Origin: Chitinophagaceae bacterium
GTDB taxonomy: Bacteria; Bacteroidota; Bacteroidia; Chitinophagales; Chitinophagaceae
Direction of reading: 5' to 3'
Length of the DNA stretch: 5,312 nucleotides
NCBI GenBank assembly: GCA_017882205.1
Contig: JADGPY010000064.1
Location: 1 to 5,312, forward strand
Part shown: positions 1 through 5,312 of the stretch, piece after piece
How positions within the stretch are numbered: the first letter of the stretch is position 1
Layout of the letters: each line of letters opens with the position of its first letter
The notes under the pieces: generated by a model
Seen by the model: only the letters and a program-made list of their open reading frames with translations
Databases searched by the model: none
What the model was told of the DNA's origin: nothing
Position numbers and translations under genes: made by a program

Positions 1-675
1 ATCATCCGCAGAAATATTCCTTGGAGGAAGGAAGTGCATTTCCATTCTGCATGGCCAGAAGAAAAATGGCTTACCAGGAGGTAACACCTTCTTTGTATTG
101 AAGATCACCGCAGGCATTATGGGTTTTTTGGTATCGATGGCCAGCCGGAATGCACCATCATGAAATTCTTTAAGCGGTTGGGTTGTACGGTTCCGTGTCC
201 CTTCAGGGTAGATACACATATGTATGCCGAGATTTAGCACTTCCCTCATTTTGCTAAAACTATCCCGTCTGCTGTTGGGATCCTTTCTGTCAACAAGGAT
301 TGACCCCCGGCGATAGATCAGTCCAAACAGGGGAGTACTGGCCATCTCAATCTTTGCTATCGTTTTATTTGGCGGTCCCGGGATAAATGGAGCGGACACC
401 GGCGCGTCGAACAATGAATTATGATTACAGATGACTATATAATTTTTTCCCGGCTCAAAATATTCTGCACCTTTTATTTTAAGCCTGCAGCCAACAAGTA
501 AAAAAAATACCTGCATCCATCTTTTAGTGCTGAGGCGGAACATTGCAGTTCTGTTTGGTTCCTTAACACTTCCAATTAGCCACATGAACAAAAAAACAGG
601 GATCATGGTGATTACAAAAATAATGACTCCCCATAGTGCAAATATTCTTCCCAATATTTCTTTAAATATTTTCAT
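1..675 (-). CDS. plsC: 1-acyl-sn-glycerol-3-phosphate acyltransferase (PlsC/LPLAT family), C-terminus cut by window edge
   Basis: The gene transfers an acyl chain to lysophosphatidic acid, giving phosphatidic acid in membrane phospholipid synthesis at the inner face of the cytoplasmic membrane. This function is inferred from the family. The 225 visible codons stay open to base 1. PlsC proteins are usually about 240-260 aa, so only a short C-terminal piece should be missing. Residues about 10-35 form a hydrophobic, Trp/Phe/Ile-rich membrane segment. The catalytic HX4D motif is NHNSLFD (H85, D90). A GSILVDRKD block lies at 124-132, and the substrate-binding motif YPEGTRNRT lies at 156-164. The ATG at 673-675 lies 4 nt after the ung stop, with only a weak GGAAA upstream. 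No promoter fits in that gap, so the gene probably depends on the ung promoter. The acyl-chain and acceptor specificity cannot be read from the sequence, so another LPLAT such as an ornithine-lipid or sterol-type acyltransferase is possible but less likely. Confidence 0.87.
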   Translation of the reverse strand, partial: MKIFKEILGRIFALWGVIIFVITMIPVFLFMWLIGSVKEPNRTAMFRLSTKRWMQVFFLLVGCRLKIKGAEYFEPGKNYIVICNHNSLFDAPVSAPFIPGPPNKTIAKIEMASTPLFGLIYRRGSILVDRKDPNSRRDSFSKMREVLNLGIHMCIYPEGTRNRTTQPLKEFHDGAFRLAIDTKKPIMPAVIFNTKKVLPPGKPFFFWPCRMEMHFLPPRNISADD

Positions 676-679
676 TTGT

Positions 680-1351
680 TCAAAGTTTCCAGTCTATGGG
701 CTCTATGTTTTCAGAGGCGAGCAGTTCATTGGTTTTGGAAAAATGCCTGCAGCCATAAAAGCCTTTATCAACACTGAACGGTGAGGGATGTGCAGCTTTT
801 AATACATGATGCCGTGTTTCGTCTATGAGTGCCTGTTTATCCTGGGCAAATTTACCCCACAATAAAAATACAAGCCCTTTTTTTTCATCTGATAGTTTCT
901 TAATTACTGCATCAGTGAATTCCAGCCAGCCGATCTTGCTATGACTTCCTGGTTCATTTTTTCTAACTGTTAAGGATGCATTCAGAAGGAAGACTCCCCG
1001 TTCTGCCCATCTCTCAAGATTGCCAGAAACAGGAGGGGCGATGCCTATGTCATTTTGTAATTCCTTAAAAATATTTACGAGTGATGGTGGCTTTGCAACA
1101 CCAGTTGGTACCGAAAAACTTAGTCCATGGGCTTGCCCTGGATTGTGATAAGGATCCTGGCCAAGTATGATCACCTTTACATTATTAAACGGGGTTTTGT
1201 AGAAGGCGTTAAAGATTAAGGGTCCAGGGGGATAGATGATCTTCCCGGTGGCTCTTTCAGCCTTGAGGAAAGCTACGATGTGTTGAAAATAATCTTTATG
1301 AAATTCGTCTTTCAATACTTCCTTCCAACTTTCTTCGATTTGTACATCCAT
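680..1351 (-). CDS. ung: uracil-DNA glycosylase, family 1 (Ung)
   Basis: Ung removes uracil from DNA, arising from cytosine deamination or dUTP incorporation, and so starts base excision repair in the cytoplasm. The protein is 223 aa, close to E. coli Ung (229 aa), and is complete. All family-1 motifs are present. The water-activating loop GQDPYH is at 64-69, with catalytic D66 and the gatekeeper Y68 that keeps out thymine. F79 is the uracil-stacking residue, and LLN at 122-124 carries the uracil-reading N124. HPSP at 188-191 holds the catalytic H188. The DNA-intercalating position after HPSP is F192, where E. coli and human enzymes have Leu. The ATG start is supported by AAAGGA five bases upstream. 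The gene is first in a probable ung-plsC operon and diverges from the OB-fold gene. Confidence 0.97.
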   Translation of the reverse strand: MDVQIEESWKEVLKDEFHKDYFQHIVAFLKAERATGKIIYPPGPLIFNAFYKTPFNNVKVIILGQDPYHNPGQAHGLSFSVPTGVAKPPSLVNIFKELQNDIGIAPPVSGNLERWAERGVFLLNASLTVRKNEPGSHSKIGWLEFTDAVIKKLSDEKKGLVFLLWGKFAQDKQALIDETRHHVLKAAHPSPFSVDKGFYGCRHFSKTNELLASENIEPIDWKL

Positions 1352-1356
1352 CTTGA

Positions 1357-1362
1357 TCCTTT
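1357..1362 (-). promoter_or_regulatory. ribosome binding site of ung
   Basis: The minus strand reads AAAGGA, then the 5-nt spacer TCAAG, then ATG. It is the clearest Shine-Dalgarno-like sequence in the window and supports the start at 1351. The other visible starts have weak or no such signal, as is common in Bacteroidota. Confidence 0.6.
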
Positions 1363-1389
1363 AGATAAAAGTACGAAAGTGAGCTGATT

Positions 1390-1422
1390 CAAATGTAGTA
1401 GGAAAAGTATTTGTCATTCAAA
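1390..1422 (-). promoter_or_regulatory. Bacteroidota-type promoter for ung-plsC
   Basis: On the minus strand a -33 element TTTG (1422-1419) is followed after 21 nt by TACATTTG (1397-1390). The latter fits the -7 consensus TAnnTTTG of the primary sigma factor of Bacteroidota exactly. A transcript should start near 1382-1386, leaving a leader of roughly 30-35 nt that contains the ung ribosome binding site. The assignment rests on consensus match, spacing and position only. Confidence 0.66.
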
Positions 1423-1439
1423 AACAAGTGATAGATTTG
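1410..1439 (+). promoter_or_regulatory. Bacteroidota-type promoter for the OB-fold protein gene
   Basis: On the plus strand TTTG (1410-1413) is followed after 18 nt by TAGATTTG (1432-1439), an exact match to TAnnTTTG. Transcription should start near 1443-1447, only about 12-16 nt before the ATG at 1459, so the leader is very short and has no Shine-Dalgarno sequence. This promoter overlaps the divergent ung promoter at 1410-1422, with the -33 element of each lying within the spacer of the other. Nothing else is seen in the 1352-1458 gap. Confidence 0.64.
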
Positions 1440-1458
1440 CCGTTCAAATTTAATCTAC

Positions 1459-1818
1459 ATGAAAAGGTTGTTCATCCTCGCAATAGCCAGCTTTTTTTCC
1501 TCTTATGCTTTTTGCCAGGCAAAGATCAATATTGAAGATGTAAGTAAGCATGTAGGTGATAGTATTACTGTTTGCACCAAAGTATTCGGCACAAAGTTTT
1601 TTGACAAATCACAGATGACCATGCTCAACCTTGGGGCCGCTTATCCTAACAGCCCGCTCACTGTTGTTATATTTGGTAAAGATCTCGCTAATTTCAAAGT
1701 AGCTCCTGAAAAGATGTATGCTGATAAAGAAATTTGTGTAACAGGTGTTATTAAGGAATTCAAAGGAAAGAATGAGATCATTGTTTCAAATCCAACTTCG
1801 ATTGTATTAAATTATTGA
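1459..1818 (+). CDS. small exported protein, probable OB-fold domain, function unknown
   Basis: The gene encodes a 119-aa protein. It begins with a signal peptide: a basic MKR, a hydrophobic stretch at about 4-15, and a probable signal peptidase I site AFC|QA after C19. Mature Bacteroidota exported proteins often begin with Gln. C19 is not in a lipobox because Phe precedes it, so a lipoprotein is unlikely. The mature part of about 100 aa alternates beta strands with a GDSITV start, an LNLGAAYPNSPLTVVIF core (56-72) and a late VTGVIKEFKGKNEIIV pair (94-109). This resembles small OB-fold domains of the tRNA_anti-like/nuclease-associated kind, from memory of the pattern rather than a search. C39 and C93 fall on predicted strands and could form a disulfide in the periplasm. 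Ligand and role are unknown. The gene has its own promoter and its end overlaps dnaE on the other strand. Confidence 0.8.
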   Translation: MKRLFILAIASFFSSYAFCQAKINIEDVSKHVGDSITVCTKVFGTKFFDKSQMTMLNLGAAYPNSPLTVVIFGKDLANFKVAPEKMYADKEICVTGVIKEFKGKNEIIVSNPTSIVLNY

Positions 1819-4755
1819 CCTGACACCTGACACCTTTTTCATCCAGCCCACATCCACAGAATAAACCCCAAATTCATCCATTACCTTTCCTCTCATGTGA
1901 TAAAATCCCTTTCCTGCAAGTGGATATTTTTCTGCTGAATCCGGGAAATGAACCGAATCTATCCATTCCCCGTTTGAATCAAGAAAAGTCCCGAAGCACA
2001 TATACTCACCTTTTATAGTGCGTACAGGCTTCTCCGTTATATAATACCCAAGCACATCGATCGTTTCTCCAATGTGCTTTTCAAATAACCTGCTGGGAAT
2101 ATAATTCTTACAATCAGCATCAACGAGTTCGAATGGATCAGACAATGGAAATCCAAGCAGTTCAATTTCATCCAGTGCATCTTCATAAGGTTCATGAGTA
2201 AGCGCAGGCAATTTAAATTCAATGATTGGCTCTTTAAAAAGCTTTTCTGAGTGCATTGAAACACGCTGCATTTTCTTTTGCAAAAAATTAGCTTCCCATA
2301 ACAGAGCTTTTTTACTTTTACCCGTAAATCTCAAAGCACCTACCCGGATCAATATATTTAATTGTTCGATAGAGACCGACGTTCTTTCTATAAAGTCCTG
2401 CAGGCTTATATAAGATCCTTGCCATGAACGTTGCTTCAGAATTACTTCTTTTGTTTCCTTCTCTAAATTCTGAACATGAATCAATCCGATATAAACATCT
2501 CTGCCATTTATACTGGTGAGTTCATCACTATGGTTTATGCAGGGTGGATGGATTTTTGCCCCTGTTCTTCTGAGTTCGTGGAAATACAATTCAGTAGAAT
2601 AGAAACCTCCAAAGTTATTAATAACCGCTACCATGAATTCCATCGGGTAGTAGGTTTTCAGGAAAAGGCTTTGATAACTCTCTACTGCAAAGCTGGCTGA
2701 ATGGGCCTTCGAAAATGAATATCCTCCAAAGCTTTCAATCTGCCGCCATACTTCAGCAGTTATATTTTCAGAGTAACCGTATTCTTTGCAATTACGGAAG
2801 AACTTTTCACGGATTACATCAAACTCTTTTCTGCCGCGGTACTTACCACTCATCGCTCTGCGCAGTACGTCTGCTTCTCCCATATCAAGGCCAGCAAAAT
2901 GATGCGCCACTTTTATCACATCTTCCTGATAAACCATCACCCCATACGTTTCTTCCAGCAGTTCTTTCATTTTAGGATGGATGTACTCAAACTTTCCGGG
3001 ATTATGAAATCGATGAATGTATTCCCTCATCATTCCACTTTGAGAAACACCTGGCCGGATAATAGAACTTGCTGCCACCAGTGTGAGGTAATCATCACAA
3101 CGTAATTTCTTTAGCAGTTGCCTCATTGCAGGGCTTTCAATATAAAAACATCCAATGGTATCAGCAGCCCGAATTTGTGCTGCCACCAAGGGGTCTTTTT
3201 TAAATCTCTCCACATCGTGGATGTCTACAGATATACTTTTATTTTCTTTGATCAGGCGGGCAGCCTCCTTTATATGCCCCAGTCCGCGCTGGCTTAATAT
3301 ATCAAGTTTATATAGCCCGGTTTTTTCTGCCAAAAACATATCGATCTGGGTAGTGGCAAAACCTTTCGGAGGCATCTCAAGAGTTGTGTATTGTGTAATC
3401 GGCTCTTCGCTGATAAGCATTCCACCCGGATGTATGCTTAGATAGTTTGGGAAATCCTGCATAAGATTTCCATAAAAAAGAATTTGTTGCTGGATCGTAT
3501 CTTCAGTAAATGCCGATTTCTTATTTGTAACAAGCGCATCTATTTCACTCTTGGGTAAGCCGAACACTTTTCCCAGTTCACGTATTACCGCCCGGTACTG
3601 GAAAGTACTGTACATTCCAAGCAGCGCTACGTGTTCTTTGCCATATCTTTTAAAAATATAATCAATCACTTCATCTCTGTCCTTCCAACTGAAATCAATA
3701 TCAAAATCTGGAGGGGAGGCCCGGTAGGGATTCATAAATCTTTCAAAATAAAGATCAAGATCAATAGGGTTCACATCGGTTATTTGAAGGCAATAAGCAA
3801 CAATTGAATTGGCCCCACTTCCTCTCCCTACATGGTAAAATCCCCGGTTTTGTGCATACCTGATAATATCCCAGGTGATTAAAAAATAGGCATTGAACTG
3901 AAGATCGTTGATGATCTTCAATTCCTTCTGTACTCTTTTGGTGGCAGTTTTATTGTTGCCGAATCGATTAGAGCATCCTTCAAAAGCCAGTTTTTCCAGA
4001 AGAATACGATCATCCTCAATGGTAGCAGAAAATGTTTTTTTATTCTTATCGGATGTTTTTTTATTTCGATCGGATGAGGCATCAAATTCATAATGGCAGC
4101 TTTCTATGATTCGCAATGTGTTGGTCACAATCAAAGGATACTGTTTGAATTTTTCAAGCAGTGCAGAAACGGGTAAAAAATTTTCATCCTTCCCGGCCAC
4201 ATCAGAAGAGAGTTGTTTACTAAGAACAATATTCTTATCGATTGCTCTTAACAAACGATGGAGATTATATCCTTTTTTATCCTGGTAGGTTACCGGCTGG
4301 CGGATCACACATTTATCAAGTATTTTTTTATCATTATACAATTTTGACACTTCTAAAGGTTTGATGCCAATCATTTCATTTTCTGCCAGTTCATCAGCAT
4401 TGATATTTTCAGCGTAGGGATATATCAACCAGACATTTTCCAAAGCGATTTTTTCCGGAAATGGAAGTTTGTTTTGGAGATGGTGGGAGAGGAATGAGTT
4501 GATGGCAAGTACACCTTTCATATTCTTCGCGATAAGAATATACATAAACCTGCTATCATTACGGATCTCTGTACCCAGCAGTGGTTTGATACCGGCATTG
4601 TTGCAATCATCCCAAAAATCCCATTGATCCGCTGTACAATTGATATTGGTAAGAGTTAGCGCCTGTACACCTAGTTCAATACCTTGCTTCACCAGTTCTT
4701 CACTGCTGAGTACACCGTACCGAAAACTAAAGAAGGTTTTACAATTAAGATACAT
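1807..4755 (-). CDS. dnaE: DnaE-type DNA polymerase III alpha subunit, short error-prone-like form paired with a Y-family polymerase
   Basis: This is a C-family DNA polymerase of 982 aa, shorter than replicative DnaE (about 1160-1200 aa). The visible domains are PHP (1 to about 215), palm/fingers (about 245-790), a helix-hairpin-helix region (about 799-821) and a C-terminal OB fold (about 896-971). The catalytic aspartates are D352 and D354 in PDFDIDF and D485 in KLDIL. GRGSGANS (310-317), RPG (567-569), YQEDV (609-613) and FSKAHSASF (681-689) are typical DnaE blocks. In the PHP domain the usual HxH is N4-C-K6 and the second motif is TNIN, so metal binding is probably lost. The tau-binding tail of replicative DnaE is absent. 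The ATG at 4755 gives the family N-terminus MYLNC and lies 7 nt after the upstream stop. An in-frame TTG at 4788 would add 11 residues that do not look conserved. With its neighbour it likely performs translesion synthesis, like DnaE2/ImuC, but I cannot prove it is not a housekeeping copy. Confidence 0.93.
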   Translation of the reverse strand: MYLNCKTFFSFRYGVLSSEELVKQGIELGVQALTLTNINCTADQWDFWDDCNNAGIKPLLGTEIRNDSRFMYILIAKNMKGVLAINSFLSHHLQNKLPFPEKIALENVWLIYPYAENINADELAENEMIGIKPLEVSKLYNDKKILDKCVIRQPVTYQDKKGYNLHRLLRAIDKNIVLSKQLSSDVAGKDENFLPVSALLEKFKQYPLIVTNTLRIIESCHYEFDASSDRNKKTSDKNKKTFSATIEDDRILLEKLAFEGCSNRFGNNKTATKRVQKELKIINDLQFNAYFLITWDIIRYAQNRGFYHVGRGSGANSIVAYCLQITDVNPIDLDLYFERFMNPYRASPPDFDIDFSWKDRDEVIDYIFKRYGKEHVALLGMYSTFQYRAVIRELGKVFGLPKSEIDALVTNKKSAFTEDTIQQQILFYGNLMQDFPNYLSIHPGGMLISEEPITQYTTLEMPPKGFATTQIDMFLAEKTGLYKLDILSQRGLGHIKEAARLIKENKSISVDIHDVERFKKDPLVAAQIRAADTIGCFYIESPAMRQLLKKLRCDDYLTLVAASSIIRPGVSQSGMMREYIHRFHNPGKFEYIHPKMKELLEETYGVMVYQEDVIKVAHHFAGLDMGEADVLRRAMSGKYRGRKEFDVIREKFFRNCKEYGYSENITAEVWRQIESFGGYSFSKAHSASFAVESYQSLFLKTYYPMEFMVAVINNFGGFYSTELYFHELRRTGAKIHPPCINHSDELTSINGRDVYIGLIHVQNLEKETKEVILKQRSWQGSYISLQDFIERTSVSIEQLNILIRVGALRFTGKSKKALLWEANFLQKKMQRVSMHSEKLFKEPIIEFKLPALTHEPYEDALDEIELLGFPLSDPFELVDADCKNYIPSRLFEKHIGETIDVLGYYITEKPVRTIKGEYMCFGTFLDSNGEWIDSVHFPDSAEKYPLAGKGFYHMRGKVMDEFGVYSVDVGWMKKVSGVRSII
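1816..1834. repeat. short tandem repeat TGACC-TGACACC-TGACACC
   Basis: Two perfect 7-bp units TGACACC (1821-1827, 1828-1834) follow a shortened unit TGACC (1816-1820). The first TGA is the stop codon of the OB-fold gene, and a second in-frame TGA lies at 1828-1830. On the minus strand the repeat encodes the VSGVRS part of the last residues of DnaE. It is not palindromic and, despite a T-run after it on the plus strand, does not form a terminator hairpin. Confidence 0.7.
4032..4073. repeat. in-frame 21-bp tandem duplication inside dnaE
   Basis: Two adjacent 21-bp units, 4032-4052 and 4053-4073, match at 18 of 21 positions, and each starts with ATG followed by seven T on the plus strand. Read in the dnaE frame they give SDRNKKT-SDKNKKT (residues 228-241), a charged linker after the PHP domain and before the palm. 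The unit length is a multiple of three, so the frame is kept. Confidence 0.85.
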
Positions 4756-4762
4756 AGAATGG

Positions 4763-5312
4763 TTATGAAAGGGTACTTGCCCGTGCAATTAAATATTTTC
4801 CAAAACGGTATTTGATACTATCAATAGCCTGGTACAAACGAATTTCTTCCTGTGTGTCTTTAAATAAGTCGATCTGGTAATTGCCGGGGATGAGGTTGGT
4901 TAAACGTACACCAACTAACCTTACCAGTAAACGCCGGTCATAAAGTTTATCAAAGAGTTCTTTAGCTTTTTCTAATAACACATGATCTGATGAAGTATAG
5001 GGTATCGATACCTGTTTACTAACGGTGTCAAAATTTGAATACCTCAATTTTAAGGAGATGCATCCTGTAAGTTTGTCCTGGCTTCTAAGATCAAAAGCAA
5101 TCTGTTCTGTCATACGAACGATCTGGGATTTCATGAAGTTGACATTTATCGTGTCGTTTTCAAAGGTATTTTCTGTGCTGATGCTTTTTTGTTCACTATA
5201 AGGGCTTATGGGTGTATCATCCATGCCATTAGCCCTGCGCCACATTTCTCTTCCATTTTTTCCAAACATATCTTCAAGCAGTTCAACCGGTATCTCACTT
5301 AAAGTGCGGATG
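4763..5312 (-). CDS. dinB: Y-family DNA polymerase (DinB/Pol IV-like), C-terminal part only
   Basis: This is the last 182 codons of a lesion-bypass DNA polymerase, and the frame is open to the right edge. An internal Met at 5269 is not the start, because sequence upstream of it is typical of the family. Visible residues 1-30 are the thumb helix-hairpin-helix (IRTLSEIP, then MFGKNGREMWRRANGMD). Residues about 40-53 hold the conserved KSISTENTFENDT. The little finger follows to about 142, with ISLKLRYSNF (85-94) and VRLVGVRL (130-137). QIDLF at 146-150 is a good sliding-clamp binding motif. A tail of about 30 aa, AIDSIKYRFGKYLIARAS, follows it. The palm with the catalytic Asp/Glu residues is outside the window, so it cannot be decided whether the enzyme is active or an ImuB-like inactive adaptor. 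The TAA stop lies 7 nt before the dnaE ATG, indicating an operon. Confidence 0.93.
   Translation of the reverse strand, partial: IRTLSEIPVELLEDMFGKNGREMWRRANGMDDTPISPYSEQKSISTENTFENDTINVNFMKSQIVRMTEQIAFDLRSQDKLTGCISLKLRYSNFDTVSKQVSIPYTSSDHVLLEKAKELFDKLYDRRLLVRLVGVRLTNLIPGNYQIDLFKDTQEEIRLYQAIDSIKYRFGKYLIARASTLS

Noticed and set aside
527..784. 85-aa plus-strand reading frame across the ung-plsC junction
   Set aside because: It runs antisense to two well-supported genes and has no recognisable motif or promoter.
1475..1521. Lipoprotein signal on the OB-fold protein because of Cys19 at the end of the signal peptide
   Set aside because: The residues before Cys are YAF. A lipobox needs a small residue at -1, and the site fits signal peptidase I better.
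1819..1840. Rho-independent terminator after the OB-fold gene (repeat followed by five T)
   Set aside because: The repeat units are direct, not inverted, so no hairpin precedes the T-run.
3334..3348. QIDMF in DnaE as a beta-clamp binding motif
   Set aside because: It lies in the palm just before the catalytic KLD motif, where E. coli DnaE has the related QFDKDD segment. This is a conserved structural part of the polymerase, so the resemblance to QADMF is probably coincidence.
2037..4288. Several 60-96 aa reading frames on both strands within dnaE
   Set aside because: All are shadows of the dnaE frame. None shows a domain, a signal peptide or its own promoter.
4756..4788. N-terminal extension of DnaE from an upstream start at 4788, overlapping the Y-family polymerase gene by 26 bp
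   Set aside because: The codon at 4788 is TTG, not ATG. The 11 extra residues look unlike DnaE, while the ATG at 4755 gives the familiar MYLNC beginning just after the upstream stop.
5267..5269. Start of the Y-family polymerase gene at an ATG at 5269
   Set aside because: The frame stays open to the window edge, and the upstream residues (IRTLSEIPVELLED) are typical of the thumb domain, so the gene is truncated by the window and this Met is internal.

Overview
The window looks like ordinary chromosome of a member of the Bacteroidota, probably of the Chitinophagaceae/Sphingobacteriia type. The evidence is indirect. Two promoter elements in the only real intergenic gap match the Bacteroidota consensus TAnnTTTG. 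Shine-Dalgarno signals are weak or absent for three of the four visible starts. The one exported protein has a Bacteroidota-style signal peptide with Gln at +1. A Y-family polymerase sits directly upstream of a short DnaE whose N-terminus begins MYLNC. No rRNA, tRNA, CRISPR array, insertion sequence or phage gene is visible.

Layout from left to right. (1) Positions 1-675, minus strand: a PlsC-type 1-acylglycerol-3-phosphate acyltransferase whose C-terminus runs off the left edge. (2) Positions 680-1351, minus strand: ung, a complete family-1 uracil-DNA glycosylase, ending 4 nt before the plsC start, so the two are very likely cotranscribed. (3) Positions 1352-1458: a 107-bp divergent gap holding two overlapping, outward-facing promoters, one for ung-plsC and one for the next gene. 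(4) Positions 1459-1818, plus strand: a small exported protein that looks like an OB-fold domain. (5) Positions 1807-4755, minus strand: a 982-aa DnaE-type polymerase that overlaps the OB-fold gene tail to tail by 12 bp. (6) Positions 4763-5312, minus strand: the C-terminal part of a DinB-like Y-family translesion polymerase, whose N-terminus is beyond the right edge.

The Y-family polymerase and DnaE genes are 7 nt apart and form a translesion or mutagenesis operon resembling the imuB-dnaE2 arrangement of other bacteria. Its promoter and any upstream regulator lie outside the window. The DnaE keeps its three catalytic aspartates, has a PHP domain with ruined metal-site motifs, and lacks the long C-terminal extension of replicative DnaE. 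The Y-family partner carries a clear clamp-binding motif, QIDLF. Ung is also a DNA repair enzyme, but it belongs to a separate transcription unit.

No convincing new system was found. The points most worth a second look are the interlocked divergent promoters, the tail-to-tail gene overlap on a small tandem repeat, an in-frame 21-bp duplication inside dnaE, and the split of clamp-binding signals between the two polymerases.
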